From contig NZ_CP047242.1 in assembly GCF_009856605.1 (NCBI RefSeq), positions 4,222,001 to 4,286,000 on the forward strand: a DNA stretch of 64,000 nucleotides, read 5' to 3'. The translations under genes were made by a program, and so were the position numbers. The number at the start of each line of letters is the position of its first letter. The first letter of the stretch is position 1. Source of the DNA: Trichormus variabilis 0441. Lineage in GTDB: Bacteria > Cyanobacteriota > Cyanobacteriia > Cyanobacteriales > Nostocaceae. Shown piece by piece: positions 44,288-55,241 of the stretch. The notes under the pieces were generated by a model. The model did not search any database, had not been told where the DNA came from, and was given only the letters and a program-made list of their open reading frames with translations.

Positions 44288-46546
44288 ATGACAATTAGTC
44301 CTCCGGAGCGAGAGGAAAAGAAAGCAAGAGTAATCGTCGATAAAGATCCGGTTCCCACCTCATTTGAAAAATGGGCGCAGCCAGGACACTTCGACAGAAC
44401 TCTCGCTAGAGGTCCAAAAACCACCACATGGATTTGGAACCTCCACGCTCTCGCCCACGATTTTGATACACATACAAGCGATTTAGAAGACATCTCCCGC
44501 AAAATATTTGCGGCGCACTTCGGCCACCTGGCAGTTGTGACAATTTGGTTGAGCGGGATGATTTTCCACGGCGCGAAGTTTTCTAACTACGAAGCCTGGT
44601 TAAGTGACCCGTTGAACGTGAGACCCAGTGCTCAAGTCGTTTGGCCCATTGTTGGACAAGACATATTGAATGGTGATGTCGGTGGTGGATTCCACGGTAT
44701 TCAGATCACCTCAGGCTTGTTCCAAGTATGGCGTGGCTGGGGTATCACCAACTCCTTCCAGCTTTACTGCACAGCTATTGGCGGCTTGGTATTAGCGGGC
44801 TTGTTCCTATTTGCCGGCTGGTTCCACTATCACAAACGCGCTCCCAAACTGGAATGGTTCCAGAATGTGGAGTCGATGTTGAACCACCACCTACAAGTCT
44901 TGCTAGGCTGCGGTTCCTTAGGATGGGCTGGACACTTAATTCACGTCTCCGCACCAATCAACAAGCTTTTGGATGCAGGGGTTGCAGTTAAAGATATCCC
45001 CTTGCCTCACGAGTTCATCCTCAACAAGAGCGTTTTGATTGACCTGTTCCCCGGCTTTGCTGCTGGTTTAACACCTTTCTTCACCTTGAATTGGGGTCAG
45101 TACGCTGACTTCTTAACCTTCAAGGGCGGTTTAAACCCTGTAACCGGTGGTCTGTGGCTGACTGATATTTCTCATCACCACTTGGCGATCGCTGTATTGT
45201 TCATCATTGCAGGACACCAATACCGCACTAACTGGGGTATCGGTCACAGCATCAAAGAAATTCTAGAGAACCACAAAGGCCCCTTCACAGGTGAAGGCCA
45301 CAAAGGTCTCTACGAAAACCTGACCACATCTTGGCACGCTCAATTGGCAACAAACCTTGCCTTTTTGGGTTCCTTGACCATCATCATCGCGCACCATATG
45401 TACGCGATGCCTCCCTACCCATACTTAGCAACTGACTACGCAACACAGTTGTGTATCTTCACCCACCACATCTGGATCGGCGGATTCCTCATCGTCGGTG
45501 GCGCTGCTCACGCAGCAATATTTATGGTGCGGGACTACGATCCTGTCGTTAACCAAAACAACGTATTGGATCGGGTGATTCGTCACAGAGATGCAATTAT
45601 TTCCCACCTGAACTGGGTTTGTATCTTCCTTGGCTTCCACAGCTTTGGTTTATACATCCACAACGACACAATGCGTGCCTTGGGTCGTCCCCAAGATATG
45701 TTCTCCGACACAGCAATTCAGTTGCAGCCGGTATTTGCTCAGTGGGTACAAAACCTGCATACCCTAGCTCCTGGTGGCACTGCACCAAACGCTTTAGAAC
45801 CTGTTAGCTACGCCTTTGGCGGTGGTGTACTGGCTGTAGGTGGCAAGGTCGCAATGATGCCTATCGCATTAGGTACAGCCGACTTCTTGATCCACCACAT
45901 CCACGCCTTCACCATTCACGTAACAGTTCTGATTCTGTTGAAAGGTGTATTGTTCGCCCGCAGCTCTCGTCTGATTCCAGACAAAGCGAACTTGGGCTTC
46001 CGCTTCCCTTGCGATGGTCCCGGTCGTGGTGGTACTTGTCAAGTATCCGGTTGGGATCACGTATTCCTCGGATTATTCTGGATGTACAACTCCCTATCAA
46101 TTGTAATTTTCCACTTCAGCTGGAAAATGCAGTCTGATGTCTGGGGAACAGTAGACGCAGCAGGTAATGTGTCTCACATCACTGGTGGTAACTTTGCCCA
46201 AAGTGCCATCACAATCAACGGCTGGTTGCGTGATTTCTTGTGGGCGCAAGCTTCTCAAGTAATCAACTCCTACGGAAGTGCGTTGTCCGCTTATGGACTA
46301 ATGTTCTTGGGCGCTCACTTTGTATGGGCATTCAGCTTAATGTTCCTGTTCAGTGGTCGTGGCTACTGGCAAGAATTAATTGAGTCCATTGTTTGGGCGC
46401 ATAATAAACTGAAGGTAGCTCCTGCAATCCAACCCCGCGCTCTGAGCATTACTCAAGGTCGTGCTGTTGGTGTAGCTCACTACCTCCTGGGAGGAATTGC
46501 TACAACCTGGGCATTCTTCCACGCACACATACTTTCGGTAGGCTAG
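44288..46546 (+). CDS. psaA: Photosystem I P700 apoprotein A1
   Basis: 752 aa from ATG at 44288, chosen because AGAGGAGG sits just upstream and the sequence [12 protein letters not shown] is the usual cyanobacterial PsaA N-terminus; the frame's earlier ATG at 44243 would add 15 residues. Eleven transmembrane helices carry many His chlorophyll ligands. The conserved [12 protein letters not shown] loop supplies two Cys of the 4Fe-4S centre FX. Pairs with PsaB to form the PSI reaction-centre core in thylakoids. psaB follows after 122 bases, as one operon. Confidence 0.99.
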   Translation: MTISPPEREEKKARVIVDKDPVPTSFEKWAQPGHFDRTLARGPKTTTWIWNLHALAHDFDTHTSDLEDISRKIFAAHFGHLAVVTIWLSGMIFHGAKFSNYEAWLSDPLNVRPSAQVVWPIVGQDILNGDVGGGFHGIQITSGLFQVWRGWGITNSFQLYCTAIGGLVLAGLFLFAGWFHYHKRAPKLEWFQNVESMLNHHLQVLLGCGSLGWAGHLIHVSAPINKLLDAGVAVKDIPLPHEFILNKSVLIDLFPGFAAGLTPFFTLNWGQYADFLTFKGGLNPVTGGLWLTDISHHHLAIAVLFIIAGHQYRTNWGIGHSIKEILENHKGPFTGEGHKGLYENLTTSWHAQLATNLAFLGSLTIIIAHHMYAMPPYPYLATDYATQLCIFTHHIWIGGFLIVGGAAHAAIFMVRDYDPVVNQNNVLDRVIRHRDAIISHLNWVCIFLGFHSFGLYIHNDTMRALGRPQDMFSDTAIQLQPVFAQWVQNLHTLAPGGTAPNALEPVSYAFGGGVLAVGGKVAMMPIALGTADFLIHHIHAFTIHVTVLILLKGVLFARSSRLIPDKANLGFRFPCDGPGRGGTCQVSGWDHVFLGLFWMYNSLSIVIFHFSWKMQSDVWGTVDAAGNVSHITGGNFAQSAITINGWLRDFLWAQASQVINSYGSALSAYGLMFLGAHFVWAFSLMFLFSGRGYWQELIESIVWAHNKLKVAPAIQPRALSITQGRAVGVAHYLLGGIATTWAFFHAHILSVG

Positions 46547-46668
46547 CAATTAGTTATAAAGAGTACTGAGTATTGAGTGCTGAGTACTGGGTAATAACAG
46601 GACTTAGGACTCAAAACTCAGAACTCTGGAATCTGAAACCTGATGGCTAAAGGTCAGAGGAAATATCA
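46547..46668. repeat. Short repeats between psaA and psaB
   Basis: Tandem GAGTACTGAGTATTGAGTGCTGAGTAC-like units followed by AGGACTTAGGACTC. Same TGCTGAG family as at the recJ end. The psaB Shine-Dalgarno (AGAGGAAA) is at its right end. Confidence 0.6.
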
Positions 46669-48894
46669 ATGGCAACAAAATTTCCAAAATTTAGCCAGGA
46701 TCTAGCACAGGACCCAACTACCCGTCGCATTTGGTATGCGATGGCTATGGGCAACGACTTTGAAAGCCACGATGGCATGACCGAAGAAAATCTTTACCAA
46801 AAGATTTTCGCTACTCACTTCGGTCACCTGGCAATCATTTTCTTATGGGCTTCTAGCCTCCTGTTCCATGTAGCCTGGCAAGGTAACTTTGAACAGTGGA
46901 TTAAAGATCCTCTACACGTCCGCCCAATTGCTCACGCGATTTGGGACCCCCACTTCGGTAAACCAGCTATTGAAGCTTTTACCCAAGCTGGTGCTAACGG
47001 CCCAGTAAACATTGCTTACTCTGGTGTTTACCACTGGTGGTACACCATCGGTATGCGGACAAACACCGAACTATATACAGGTTCAGTCTTCCTGTTGTTG
47101 TTCGCGTCCTTGTTCTTGTTTGCTGGTTGGTTGCATTTACAACCCAAGTTCCGTCCTAGCCTAGCTTGGTTTAAGAGTGCTGAATCTCGTCTGAACCACC
47201 ACTTAGCAGGTTTGTTCGGCGTTAGCTCTCTAGCTTGGGCCGGTCACTTGATTCACGTTGCTATCCCCGAATCTCGCGGACAGCACGTAGGTTGGGATAA
47301 CTTCTTAACCACAGCGCCCCACCCAGCAGGCTTACAACCCTTCTTCACAGGCAACTGGGGTGTTTACGCTCAAAACCCTGATACAGCAGGTCACATTTTC
47401 AGTACCTCTCAAGGTTCTGGTACAGCAATTCTGACCTTTTTGGGTGGTTTCCATCCTCAAACAGAATCCCTGTGGTTGACAGACATAGCTCATCACCACT
47501 TGGCGATCGCTGTACTATTCATTGTTGCTGGTCATATGTACCGTACCAACTTCGGTATTGGTCACAGCATCAAAGAAATGATGAATGCCAAAACTTTCTT
47601 TGGCAAACCTGTTGAAGGTCCCTTCAATATGCCTCACCAAGGCATTTATGACACCTACAACAACTCTCTGCACTTCCAATTAGGTTGGCACCTAGCTTGT
47701 TTGGGTGTTGTTACCTCTTGGGTGGCGCAGCATATGTACTCTCTGCCTTCCTACGCATTCATTGCTAAGGACTACACAACACAGGCAGCACTGTACACCC
47801 ACCACCAATACATAGCCATTTTCTTAATGGTTGGTGCTTTTGCTCACGGTGCTATCTTCTTAGTCCGTGACTACGATCCTGAACAAAACAAAGGTAACGT
47901 GCTTGAGCGTGTGCTACAGCACAAAGAAGCGATTATCTCCCACCTCAGCTGGGTATCGCTATTCTTAGGCTTCCACACCTTAGGCTTATACGTCCACAAC
48001 GACGTAGTAGTTGCTTTCGGAACACCTGAAAAGCAAATCTTGATTGAGCCAGTATTTGCTCAGTTCATTCAAGCTGCTCACGGTAAGGTACTCTACGGCT
48101 TAGATACATTGCTGTCTAACCCCGATAGCGTTGCCTACACAGCCTATCCTAACTACGCCAACGTTTGGCTACCAGGCTGGTTAGATGCCATTAACTCTGG
48201 TACTAACTCCCTGTTCTTAACAATTGGCCCTGGCGACTTCTTGGTACACCATGCGATCGCCTTAGGTCTGCACACCACCACCCTCATCCTAGTCAAAGGT
48301 GCTTTGGATGCTCGTGGTTCCAAGCTGATGCCGGATAAAAAGGACTTCGGCTATGCCTTCCCTTGCGACGGTCCAGGCCGTGGCGGTACTTGCGACATCT
48401 CCGCTTGGGACTCCTTCTACCTATCTTTATTCTGGGCGTTAAATACAGTAGGTTGGGTAACATTCTACTGGCACTGGAAACATTTAGGTATTTGGCAAGG
48501 TAACGTTGCTCAGTTCAACGAAAATTCCACCTACCTCATGGGCTGGTTCCGTGACTACCTCTGGGCTAACTCTGCTCAGTTGATCAACGGTTACAACCCC
48601 TACGGTGTGAACAACCTGTCTGTCTGGGCGTGGATGTTCCTCTTCGGACACCTAGTTTGGGCTACTGGCTTCATGTTCCTCATCTCCTGGAGAGGTTACT
48701 GGCAAGAGTTGATCGAAACCCTAGTTTGGGCGCACGAACGTACTCCTATCGCTAACCTAATTCGCTGGAAAGACAAGCCAGTTGCTCTCTCCATCGTTCA
48801 AGCTCGTGTAGTTGGTCTAGCTCACTTCACCGTCGGCTATGTCCTCACCTACGCAGCCTTCCTCATCGCCTCCACTGCTGGTAAGTTCGGTTGA
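46669..48894 (+). CDS. psaB: Photosystem I P700 apoprotein A2
   Basis: 741 aa, starting [15 protein letters not shown] as in cyanobacterial PsaB. Eleven transmembrane helices, His ligands such as [15 protein letters not shown], the FX loop [12 protein letters not shown], and the C-terminal [12 protein letters not shown]. Forms the heterodimeric PSI core with PsaA. Length is normal. A strong terminator follows 26 bases after the stop. Confidence 0.99.
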   Translation: MATKFPKFSQDLAQDPTTRRIWYAMAMGNDFESHDGMTEENLYQKIFATHFGHLAIIFLWASSLLFHVAWQGNFEQWIKDPLHVRPIAHAIWDPHFGKPAIEAFTQAGANGPVNIAYSGVYHWWYTIGMRTNTELYTGSVFLLLFASLFLFAGWLHLQPKFRPSLAWFKSAESRLNHHLAGLFGVSSLAWAGHLIHVAIPESRGQHVGWDNFLTTAPHPAGLQPFFTGNWGVYAQNPDTAGHIFSTSQGSGTAILTFLGGFHPQTESLWLTDIAHHHLAIAVLFIVAGHMYRTNFGIGHSIKEMMNAKTFFGKPVEGPFNMPHQGIYDTYNNSLHFQLGWHLACLGVVTSWVAQHMYSLPSYAFIAKDYTTQAALYTHHQYIAIFLMVGAFAHGAIFLVRDYDPEQNKGNVLERVLQHKEAIISHLSWVSLFLGFHTLGLYVHNDVVVAFGTPEKQILIEPVFAQFIQAAHGKVLYGLDTLLSNPDSVAYTAYPNYANVWLPGWLDAINSGTNSLFLTIGPGDFLVHHAIALGLHTTTLILVKGALDARGSKLMPDKKDFGYAFPCDGPGRGGTCDISAWDSFYLSLFWALNTVGWVTFYWHWKHLGIWQGNVAQFNENSTYLMGWFRDYLWANSAQLINGYNPYGVNNLSVWAWMFLFGHLVWATGFMFLISWRGYWQELIETLVWAHERTPIANLIRWKDKPVALSIVQARVVGLAHFTVGYVLTYAAFLIASTAGKFG

Positions 48895-48920
48895 TCTGGC
48901 TGCTAGTTTTGTAGGTAATT

Positions 48921-48957
48921 AAAAAAATCCCCTGCCGCAAGGTGGGGGATTTTTTTA
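48921..48957 (+). terminator. Intrinsic terminator of the psaAB operon
   Basis: AATCCCCTGCC / GGTGGGGGATT stem (11 pairs, two G:T) capped by a GCAA (GNRA) tetraloop, flanked by A7 on the left and T7 on the right. Possibly bidirectional. Confidence 0.9.
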
Positions 48958-49035
48958 ACTGATACACAATTGAGTGTGCTAAAAAATATACTAAACATTA
49001 TCAAAGTATTTCAAATATTTTGGAGTAATTATTTG

Positions 49036-49815
49036 ATGCCCAATTTATCTGATAAAGAATTAATAGAACAATTACATAGAACTTGGGTTCAATTCTTAAT
49101 TAATAGTGAACGAAAAGACTGCGCAGCAATTATGATTGATGCTGAATTGTCATTTGACTATGAATGGGATGAATACTATTCACGTAATTATATTTCAGGA
49201 TTGCTTATATTCCTTCCGTTTAACTTGATGTTGACAGTCTTAAATAATGAAGAAATTCAAAGCTACCTAAAAAATACTTTTTTATTCATTGCTAATGGCC
49301 ATGTCTGGAATAATATGCAATCTTTTCCAATTTATTACCGAATAAAATTATTACAAGTAGAAAAAAACTGGCAAAAAACTATTAAATTTCTCATTGCTAA
49401 ATCAAAAGACTTAAATCAAGGGCTTGTTACTGAGAAAGCTTTTGCTCGGAAAGGTAGAGAGCCGATTATTTATAATGAAATAAAGTTTGCATCACAGTCT
49501 GAAATTAGGATTGCACAAGAATTAGAAGCTCAAGGTGTTTTGTTCTTTCCTCTACCTCTAGCTGTAAGACATGAAACAGGTAATATTTATGAAGATCATC
49601 GAGAGGTAGACTTTCTAGTTTGTCTAGATGGAACATCTGGAATTTTAGAGATTTCTTTCCATGAAGGTAGGTATGAGAAGGATAAGGAAAAAGATGCTTG
49701 GTTTAAAAAATCAGGAATTCTCTGTATTGAACATTACCCTGCTGAAAAGTGCTATCACCAGCCAAAAGTAGTTGTAGAAGAGTTCTTGAGCTTTCTTTCT
49801 AAACACAAAAGATAA
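49036..49815 (+). CDS. Putative PD-(D/E)XK-type nuclease
   Basis: 259 aa from ATG at 49036, preceded by GGAG at ten bases; an in-frame TTG at 48970 would add 22 residues. The C-terminal part has SQSEIRIAQELEAQGVLFFP and, further on, HREVDFLVCLDGTSGILEISFHEG, which fits the E...D-x(n)-E-x-S/K core of the PD-(D/E)XK fold. The N-terminal half is of unknown fold. It is AT-richer than the psa genes beside it and lies with a toxin-antitoxin pair, suggesting an acquired accessory segment. Activity not proven. Confidence 0.55.
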   Translation: MPNLSDKELIEQLHRTWVQFLINSERKDCAAIMIDAELSFDYEWDEYYSRNYISGLLIFLPFNLMLTVLNNEEIQSYLKNTFLFIANGHVWNNMQSFPIYYRIKLLQVEKNWQKTIKFLIAKSKDLNQGLVTEKAFARKGREPIIYNEIKFASQSEIRIAQELEAQGVLFFPLPLAVRHETGNIYEDHREVDFLVCLDGTSGILEISFHEGRYEKDKEKDAWFKKSGILCIEHYPAEKCYHQPKVVVEEFLSFLSKHKR

Positions 49816-49883
49816 GTATAAAAGGCTATATCTTAAAACTAATCTCAGGAATCATTAATGAAAATATTGATCTACTGGCAAGT

Positions 49884-50090
49884 ATGAACACTAAACTTAT
49901 TGAATCTCTAGTTCAAGTAATATTATCCCTCTCTGAAGAAGAACGCTCCCTTTTGGAAGAAAAGCTATTTTTTAATTCTTCCTATCCATCTACACCAGAG
50001 ATTATGCAAGTTGCACAGAAAAGTAAAGCATTTGAATTTTTACATAATGAACCAAATTTATATACTCTAGAAGATGGAGAACCTGTGTAA
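49884..50090 (+). CDS. Putative antitoxin of MazF/PemK pair
   Basis: 68 aa, acidic. ESLVQVILSLSEEERSLLEEKL is a helical oligomerisation-like segment; the tail (FEFLHNEPNLYTLEDGEPV) may bind the toxin. The stop TAA overlaps the next ATG (TAATG), the coupling typical of antitoxin-toxin operons. Called by position and size. Confidence 0.7.
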   Translation: MNTKLIESLVQVILSLSEEERSLLEEKLFFNSSYPSTPEIMQVAQKSKAFEFLHNEPNLYTLEDGEPV

Positions 50091-50440
50091 TGTCTCTACA
50101 AAAAGGAGATATAGTCTTGGTTCCATTCCCATTTACAGATTTGACTGGAACAAAATTGCGCCCTGGCTTAATTTTATGGGTTGATAATTCAGGTAATGAT
50201 ATAACTTTATGTTTTATCTCTTCTCAAGATGTCACTAATTTAACATCAGGAGAATTTGTTTTAGACCCATCAGATGCAGAGTTTGCCGGAACTGGATTAA
50301 AACTTATTTCTAAAGTTAGAGTAACCAGACTAGTTACGCTTGAACGTAGATTAATTACTAGAAGAATCGGTAAATTAGGAGTAAATCAAATCCAGCAGTT
50401 GAATTTACTTATGATTCAAGCGTTTCAATTGATGGAATAG
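50090..50440 (+). CDS. PemK/MazF-family toxin
   Basis: 116 aa. Begins KGDIVLVPFPFTDLTGTKLRPGLIL, the PemK/MazF signature strand-loop with the conserved Arg-Pro, and continues SSQDVTNLTSGEFVLD and GLKLISKVRVTRLVTLE. Family members are mRNA-cleaving ribonucleases neutralised by the partner encoded just upstream. Complete length. Confidence 0.88.
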   Translation: MSLQKGDIVLVPFPFTDLTGTKLRPGLILWVDNSGNDITLCFISSQDVTNLTSGEFVLDPSDAEFAGTGLKLISKVRVTRLVTLERRLITRRIGKLGVNQIQQLNLLMIQAFQLME

Positions 50441-50600
50441 CAATCAAAGAGCTTTGTTTTCATATTGTCGTAGCATTTCCGTAACATTCGATTTAGGAAT
50501 TGGGCATATTGAAAATTTTGGTGATGACTTTTGCTCGGATGTAGCTCATTGCTCATATCACTGGTTACAGTAGATTCAACAAAATAACCATAGATGTAAT

Positions 50601-51623
50601 ATGCAGCTACCTATACCCCCGCACTTTAACTCAGCAAAAGTTGGCGAAGTTTGGCGAGTACCTTACCAAGAACGTGCAGCAGAAGCGGAAGCATGGGCAA
50701 AACAACACAACATCCAACCAGCAGCTTTTGATAAAACTCGTATTTGTTTATTACTAATAGATGTCCAGAACACCTTTTGCATCCCAGAATTTGAATTATT
50801 TGTGGGTGGTGAATCTGGGACTGGTGCTGTAGATGATAATCGCAGAATATGTGAATTTATTTATCACAACTTGGGTCTAATCACAAAAATTATTCCTACC
50901 TTAGATACCCATACCGCCATGCAGATTTTTCATCCTATATTTTGGGTGAATGAGTTAGGCGAACATCCTACACCAGCAGCTACTAGTATTACTCTTACAG
51001 ATATTGAGAAAGGGATTTGGAAAGTTAACCCAGATGTGGCGAACAGTATTACTCATGGGGATTATGAATTATTAGAAAAACACGCTTATCACTATGTAAA
51101 ACAACTAAGCCAAGATGGGAAATATCCTTTGACTGTTTGGCCTTACCATTCTATGTTGGGTGGTATTGGTCATGCGTTAGTTTCTGCTGTGGAAGAAGCC
51201 ATATTTTTTCATGGTATAGCTCGTCACAGTCAAACACAGTTTGAGATTAAGGGTGACAATCCGTTAACAGAAAATTATTCTGTGTTACGTCCAGAAGTCT
51301 TAGTTGGTTTTGATAAAAATCCCCTAGCTGATAAGAATCAAAAATTAATTAAGCAGCTTTTAGAATTTGATGCTGTGATTATTGCCGGACAAGCAAAAAG
51401 CCATTGCGTTGCTTGGACAATTGATGATTTATTAACAGAAATTCAACAAGTAGATACAGCCCTTGCTAAAAAAGTTTATTTACTAGAAGATGCTTCTTCT
51501 CCTGTTGTAGTTCCTGGTGTTGTAGATTATACAGAACAAGCAGATGCCGCATTTGCTAAGTTCCAAGCAGCAGGGATGCAAATTGTTAAATCTACTGAAC
51601 CTATCGATAAATGGTTACAGTAA
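50601..51623 (+). CDS. Isochorismatase-like cysteine hydrolase
   Basis: 340 aa. Triad candidates are the Asp of [10 protein letters not shown], a mid-chain Lys, and the Cys of [10 protein letters not shown], as in nicotinamidase/isochorismatase hydrolases. The chain is longer than usual (about 200), with an N-terminal extension and a middle insertion ([33 protein letters not shown]), like the cyanobacterial long form. May deamidate nicotinamide or a related amide; substrate not certain. Confidence 0.82.
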   Translation: MQLPIPPHFNSAKVGEVWRVPYQERAAEAEAWAKQHNIQPAAFDKTRICLLLIDVQNTFCIPEFELFVGGESGTGAVDDNRRICEFIYHNLGLITKIIPTLDTHTAMQIFHPIFWVNELGEHPTPAATSITLTDIEKGIWKVNPDVANSITHGDYELLEKHAYHYVKQLSQDGKYPLTVWPYHSMLGGIGHALVSAVEEAIFFHGIARHSQTQFEIKGDNPLTENYSVLRPEVLVGFDKNPLADKNQKLIKQLLEFDAVIIAGQAKSHCVAWTIDDLLTEIQQVDTALAKKVYLLEDASSPVVVPGVVDYTEQADAAFAKFQAAGMQIVKSTEPIDKWLQ

Positions 51624-51663
51624 ACTACTTAAACTAACCAAAAGGTTACCCGACTGTCGGTGA

Positions 51664-52551
51664 TTATGGTTTCAAATAGTCTTTAGGATTTTCTGCCACC
51701 CAACCTAGAGATGAACTAGCACGCACTTCAAAATGAAGATGGGGTTGTTTGGCTGTAGGTTGTCCTGTAGTGCCGACGGTGCCGAGTAACTGGCCTTGAT
51801 TAACCTTTTGCCCAACCTTAACATTGATGCTGCCAAGATGGGCGTAGCGGCTTTGGAGTCCGCCATTGTGGTTGATGATGACCAAATTACCGTAAGTACC
51901 CTGCTCCTTAGCAAAGACTACCGTACCTGGTGCGATCGCCTCAACAGGAGTCCCCACTGATGCCAATAAATCCACCCCACTATGGAAAAATACTTCACCC
52001 GTATTAGGGTTAATCTGCCAACCGTAAGGTAAGCCTACCTCCACAGCCTGGGGAAAAGGATAGCCAGCTAACTGAGCAGAAGCTCTAGCTGTGGAAGGTC
52101 TAGGAGACTGGGTAAAAGAGCCATTAGGCGACCAATTTACCCCTGGAACAAACACAATTCTGGGATTTGCTTGACAGCCATTAATCTCAAATAGAGTATC
52201 AGGACGAACTTTATATCTCGTCGCTACCTGCCGCCAAGTTTGACCCTGAGGCACTTCCACAACCACCCCGTTGTAAGGAGGAATTTGTAATTCACTACCC
52301 ACAGCCGGGGAAGAACCATTATGGAGAGATGGATTCATGCCAATCAGCGTTTCTGGGCTGAGATTATAGCGTTGGGCTATGGTTACTAACGTATCGCCAC
52401 GAACTACTTTATGGCGCTTGAAGCGAGATAAAGCGGGAATTGGGCAACCCTCTACAGCAGCGTTAACCCTGCTCGCATGGGGGAGTATGGTCGTCAGTCC
52501 AATAGTGCTGACTAAACTACAGAGTAAAAGCAGACGGTAGGAAACAGTCAT
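51664..52551 (-). CDS. LysM - M23 peptidase (murein hydrolase)
   Basis: 295 aa. Signal peptide (LLLLCSLVSTIGLTTILPHA), two LysM units (HKVVRGDTLVTIAQRYNLSPETL about 46-90; QTWRQVATRYKVRPDTLFEIN about 103-128), then an M23 domain with HSGVDLLA, GNLVIINHNGGLQSRYAHL and HLHFEVR, which keep the zinc ligands. It should bind and cut peptidoglycan, or act as a catalytically active NlpD-type protein. Convergent with the hydrolase gene. Confidence 0.92.
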   Translation of the reverse strand: MTVSYRLLLLCSLVSTIGLTTILPHASRVNAAVEGCPIPALSRFKRHKVVRGDTLVTIAQRYNLSPETLIGMNPSLHNGSSPAVGSELQIPPYNGVVVEVPQGQTWRQVATRYKVRPDTLFEINGCQANPRIVFVPGVNWSPNGSFTQSPRPSTARASAQLAGYPFPQAVEVGLPYGWQINPNTGEVFFHSGVDLLASVGTPVEAIAPGTVVFAKEQGTYGNLVIINHNGGLQSRYAHLGSINVKVGQKVNQGQLLGTVGTTGQPTAKQPHLHFEVRASSSLGWVAENPKDYLKP

Positions 52552-52639
52552 GTTTACAAATTATGAGCGCCTTAACTTTAAATTTTAGTTTGGGGATTGG
52601 GGACTGGGGACTGGGGGAAGAGCCAATTACTCATTACTC

Positions 52640-52787
52640 ATACCAATTCAATTAATGATTGCAACACATCATTGGGTGAAGACGCGACACCAGTCGCTAC
52701 AACGGGGGGAACCCCCGCAACGCGCTGGCTCATAAATCGCGTCTCTACAGATGGTTGATTTGTCCCATTTTTTTGTCAAATTGGTAT
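52640..52787. repeat. Dispersed repeat, long form
   Basis: Starts ATACCAATT and ends AATTGGTAT (9-bp inverted ends). Contains the GACGCGA...TCGCGTC palindrome with a 45-base module at 52688-52732 (core CGGGGGGAACCCCCG) that the copy at 12803 lacks. Confidence 0.75.
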
Positions 52788-52908
52788 CATTACCAATTAC
52801 CCAATCCCCAAAAAAGCAACTCTATGTTAAATTTATCTGTCCAGTTAGGAGTTGCTTGACTACACTTAGAAATTAGCAACTGCATTGCTGTCCTTGAGCG
52901 TAGTCATT

Positions 52909-54114
52909 ATGAATTTATCCCTAAAGCAACTGGCCGTTTATCTGTCTCTACTAGTAGTTGGTGGTAGTGCAGGTTTGTTAGGCAGTCGCTATCTCCTCCC
53001 ACAAAATCGCTCGTTCCAACAACTCAAAAATGTCACAGTCGGTTTGCCTTCGGAATCTGTAGCGTCTAATCCTGTCATAGGTTCTGCGGCAAATAATGGG
53101 GGGGATAATGTCAATTTTATTGCTAGTGCTGTGCAGAAAGTTGGCCCGGCTGTAGTGCGAATTAATGCCACCCGTAAAGTTGCCAATCCTATCTCTGATG
53201 TTTTAAAGAATCCTCTATTACGTCGATTTTTCGGTGAAGATGAACAGCCAATTCCGCAAGAACGAATTGAGCGGGGTACAGGTTCGGGGTTTATTTTGAG
53301 TGAAGATGGGCAACTACTAACTAATGCCCATGTCGTAGCTGATACAGACACCGTACAAGTAACTCTTAAGGATGGTCGGACTTTTGAGGGGAAGGTACTG
53401 GGAGTTGACCAGATTACAGATGTAGCTGTTGTCAAAATCCCTGGAAGAAACTTGCCGACAGTGAACTTGGGGAATTCGCAAAACCTCATTCCAGGACAAT
53501 GGGCGATCGCTATTGGCAATCCTCTCGGTTTAGATAATACTGTCACTATCGGCATTATCAGCGCCACCGACCGCACCAGCGCCCAAGTTGGAGTTCCCGA
53601 TAAGCGAGTCAGCTTTATTCAAACCGATGCAGCAATCAACCCCGGTAATTCTGGCGGGCCTTTATTAAACGCTCAAGGGGAAGTAATTGGCGTTAACACT
53701 GCTATTCGTGCAGATGCTCAAGGTCTTGGCTTTGCCATTCCCATAGAAACAGCTGCCCGTGTCGCTAATGAGCTTTTTACTAAGGGGAGTGTACAACATC
53801 CGTTTTTAGGGATTGAAATGACAGACTTGTCCCCTAGCAAAAAACAGCAAATTAATATTGAAAACAAGTTAAATATTCGACAAGACACTGGGGTGGTAAT
53901 TAAAGGTGTCTTGGATGATTCTCCAGCCAAAGAAGCAGGCTTGCTCCCTGGTGATGTGATTCAAAAAATTAACGGTAAAACAGTGAAAACATCAGCCCAG
54001 GTACAAAAATCGGTGGAATCCAGCACAGTTGGAGATATTCTAACCGTCGAAGTTAACCGCAGTGGTGAAATTCTCACCTTAAAGGTTCAGTCGGGAGTTT
54101 ATCCCAACAGATAG
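52909..54114 (+). CDS. HtrA/Deg-family serine protease
   Basis: 401 aa from ATG at 52909; a TTG 24 bases upstream is less likely. N-terminal membrane anchor (LAVYLSLLVVGGSAGLLG). S1C protease domain with His141 (TNAHVV), Asp171 (TDVAVVKI) and Ser248 (NPGNSGGPL). One PDZ domain near the C-terminus (LPGDVIQKINGKTV). Periplasmic or thylakoid-lumen quality-control protease; HhoA, HhoB and HtrA cannot be distinguished here. Confidence 0.93.
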   Translation: MNLSLKQLAVYLSLLVVGGSAGLLGSRYLLPQNRSFQQLKNVTVGLPSESVASNPVIGSAANNGGDNVNFIASAVQKVGPAVVRINATRKVANPISDVLKNPLLRRFFGEDEQPIPQERIERGTGSGFILSEDGQLLTNAHVVADTDTVQVTLKDGRTFEGKVLGVDQITDVAVVKIPGRNLPTVNLGNSQNLIPGQWAIAIGNPLGLDNTVTIGIISATDRTSAQVGVPDKRVSFIQTDAAINPGNSGGPLLNAQGEVIGVNTAIRADAQGLGFAIPIETAARVANELFTKGSVQHPFLGIEMTDLSPSKKQQINIENKLNIRQDTGVVIKGVLDDSPAKEAGLLPGDVIQKINGKTVKTSAQVQKSVESSTVGDILTVEVNRSGEILTLKVQSGVYPNR

Positions 54115-54185
54115 CTAGTGGTCAGTGGTCAGATGTCAGTTGTGATTGCTTTTGCAACTGACTACTAGCTATTAACAAATGACAC

Positions 54186-54536
54186 TTAGCCATTAGACAA
54201 ATGATCTAACTGCATCCTTTGTTCCATTTGGCGTAAGAAGTATCCAGTCATCATTGCAGATGCTAATAACCCCGCTAGATTTTCTTTGTCTGTGGTAATT
54301 TGGACATTGAAATTTTCTGCGGGAAGCATTCCCACTAACCCTTGGACGTTTTGGGAAATAATTTGTTTAATTTCCGGGCTGACGGATTGAGCTACACGGG
54401 CTAGAACTTCGGGAGACTGATGTTGTAGATACTTTAGTAACTGATTTGGGTGTTCCCCAAAATGGTCAGAAAGAATTTGGTTGGTGTGTTCTTCGGAGTT
54501 GTCGTTTAAGAAGTCAGGATCAAACACCATTGGCAA
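54186..54536 (-). CDS. DUF760-family protein
   Basis: 116 aa. LLKYLQHQSPEVLARVAQSV, IIS..NVQGLVGMLP, NVQITTDKENLAGLLASAMMTGYFLRQMEQRM match the DUF760 family of cyanobacteria and plastids, whose biochemical role is not established. Soluble. Convergent with the HtrA gene, 71 bases apart. Confidence 0.82.
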   Translation of the reverse strand: MPMVFDPDFLNDNSEEHTNQILSDHFGEHPNQLLKYLQHQSPEVLARVAQSVSPEIKQIISQNVQGLVGMLPAENFNVQITTDKENLAGLLASAMMTGYFLRQMEQRMQLDHLSNG

Positions 54537-54707
54537 TTTTTTTTAGCTTAGTTGCTAATTCTACTCTAAACCATAGTACAAGAGTAGTGCTTTAGTCGGT
54601 TGTCAGTTGTCAGTTGTCGGTTGTCAGTTGTTCGTTGTCGTTCTTCTTTACTTCCCCTGCCTCCCCTGCCCCCTGCTCCCTTCCCTGCCCCCTACCCCCT
54701 GCCTCCC

Positions 54708-55241
54708 CTACTCCCCTGCTCCCACAGCTAAGTCTAGTTCCAACTGCTGTTCTTTCTGGTCGTTGTCAAAGGGTTGGGGAAGTTGCTCTATTTGGAAATA
54801 TTGATGAAATTTTGGAGTGACTTGGAGCGAATAGGAACGGGACTCATTATCTCGGCGCTTACGCACAAAACCGAGTTCAACTAGTTCTGGTACGTGTTGA
54901 TATACACCGGAACCGCGTAGCTCAATCAAGTCGCTTTGCAGGATGGGACTATTGAGGGCGATCGCCGCTAATGTCCGCAATGCACCTAGTCCCAATTCTA
55001 CAGGAATCATTGTCTGCACTAAATCTTGGAAGTCTGAACGTAGTTGTAAACTGTAACCATCTGTAGTTTCTACAACTTCCAAGGCGCTATCTCGGTGGGC
55101 GTAGCTGTCCATTAATTCAATGATGCCTTCCTCTACGGTAGCGCGATCGCACGCGGCATACTCGGCAATCTCACTGACCGATAAGGGTTTACCCTTCAGA
55201 TAAAGAATCGCTTCTATTTTCGTTGCTGTGGCTGTATTCAT
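54708..55241 (-). CDS. scpB: Segregation and condensation protein B
   Basis: 177 aa, short for ScpB but with both winged-helix units: KIEAILYLKGKPLSVSEIAEY, then GLGALRTLAAIALNSPILQSDLIELRGSGVYQHVPELVELGFV. ScpB binds ScpA and SMC to form the chromosome-condensing complex. Preceded (54610-54720) by CCCCTGCC-type repeats that overlap its 3' end. Confidence 0.93.
   Translation of the reverse strand: MNTATATKIEAILYLKGKPLSVSEIAEYAACDRATVEEGIIELMDSYAHRDSALEVVETTDGYSLQLRSDFQDLVQTMIPVELGLGALRTLAAIALNSPILQSDLIELRGSGVYQHVPELVELGFVRKRRDNESRSYSLQVTPKFHQYFQIEQLPQPFDNDQKEQQLELDLAVGAGE

Noticed and set aside
44251..46100. Several 60-90 codon frames inside psaA on both strands
   Set aside because: They lie entirely within an intact, highly conserved gene, and have Cys/Arg-rich or random composition and no ribosome sites.
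53317..53576. Minus-strand frames inside the HtrA gene
   Set aside because: They oppose the catalytic domain of an intact protease and show no family features.
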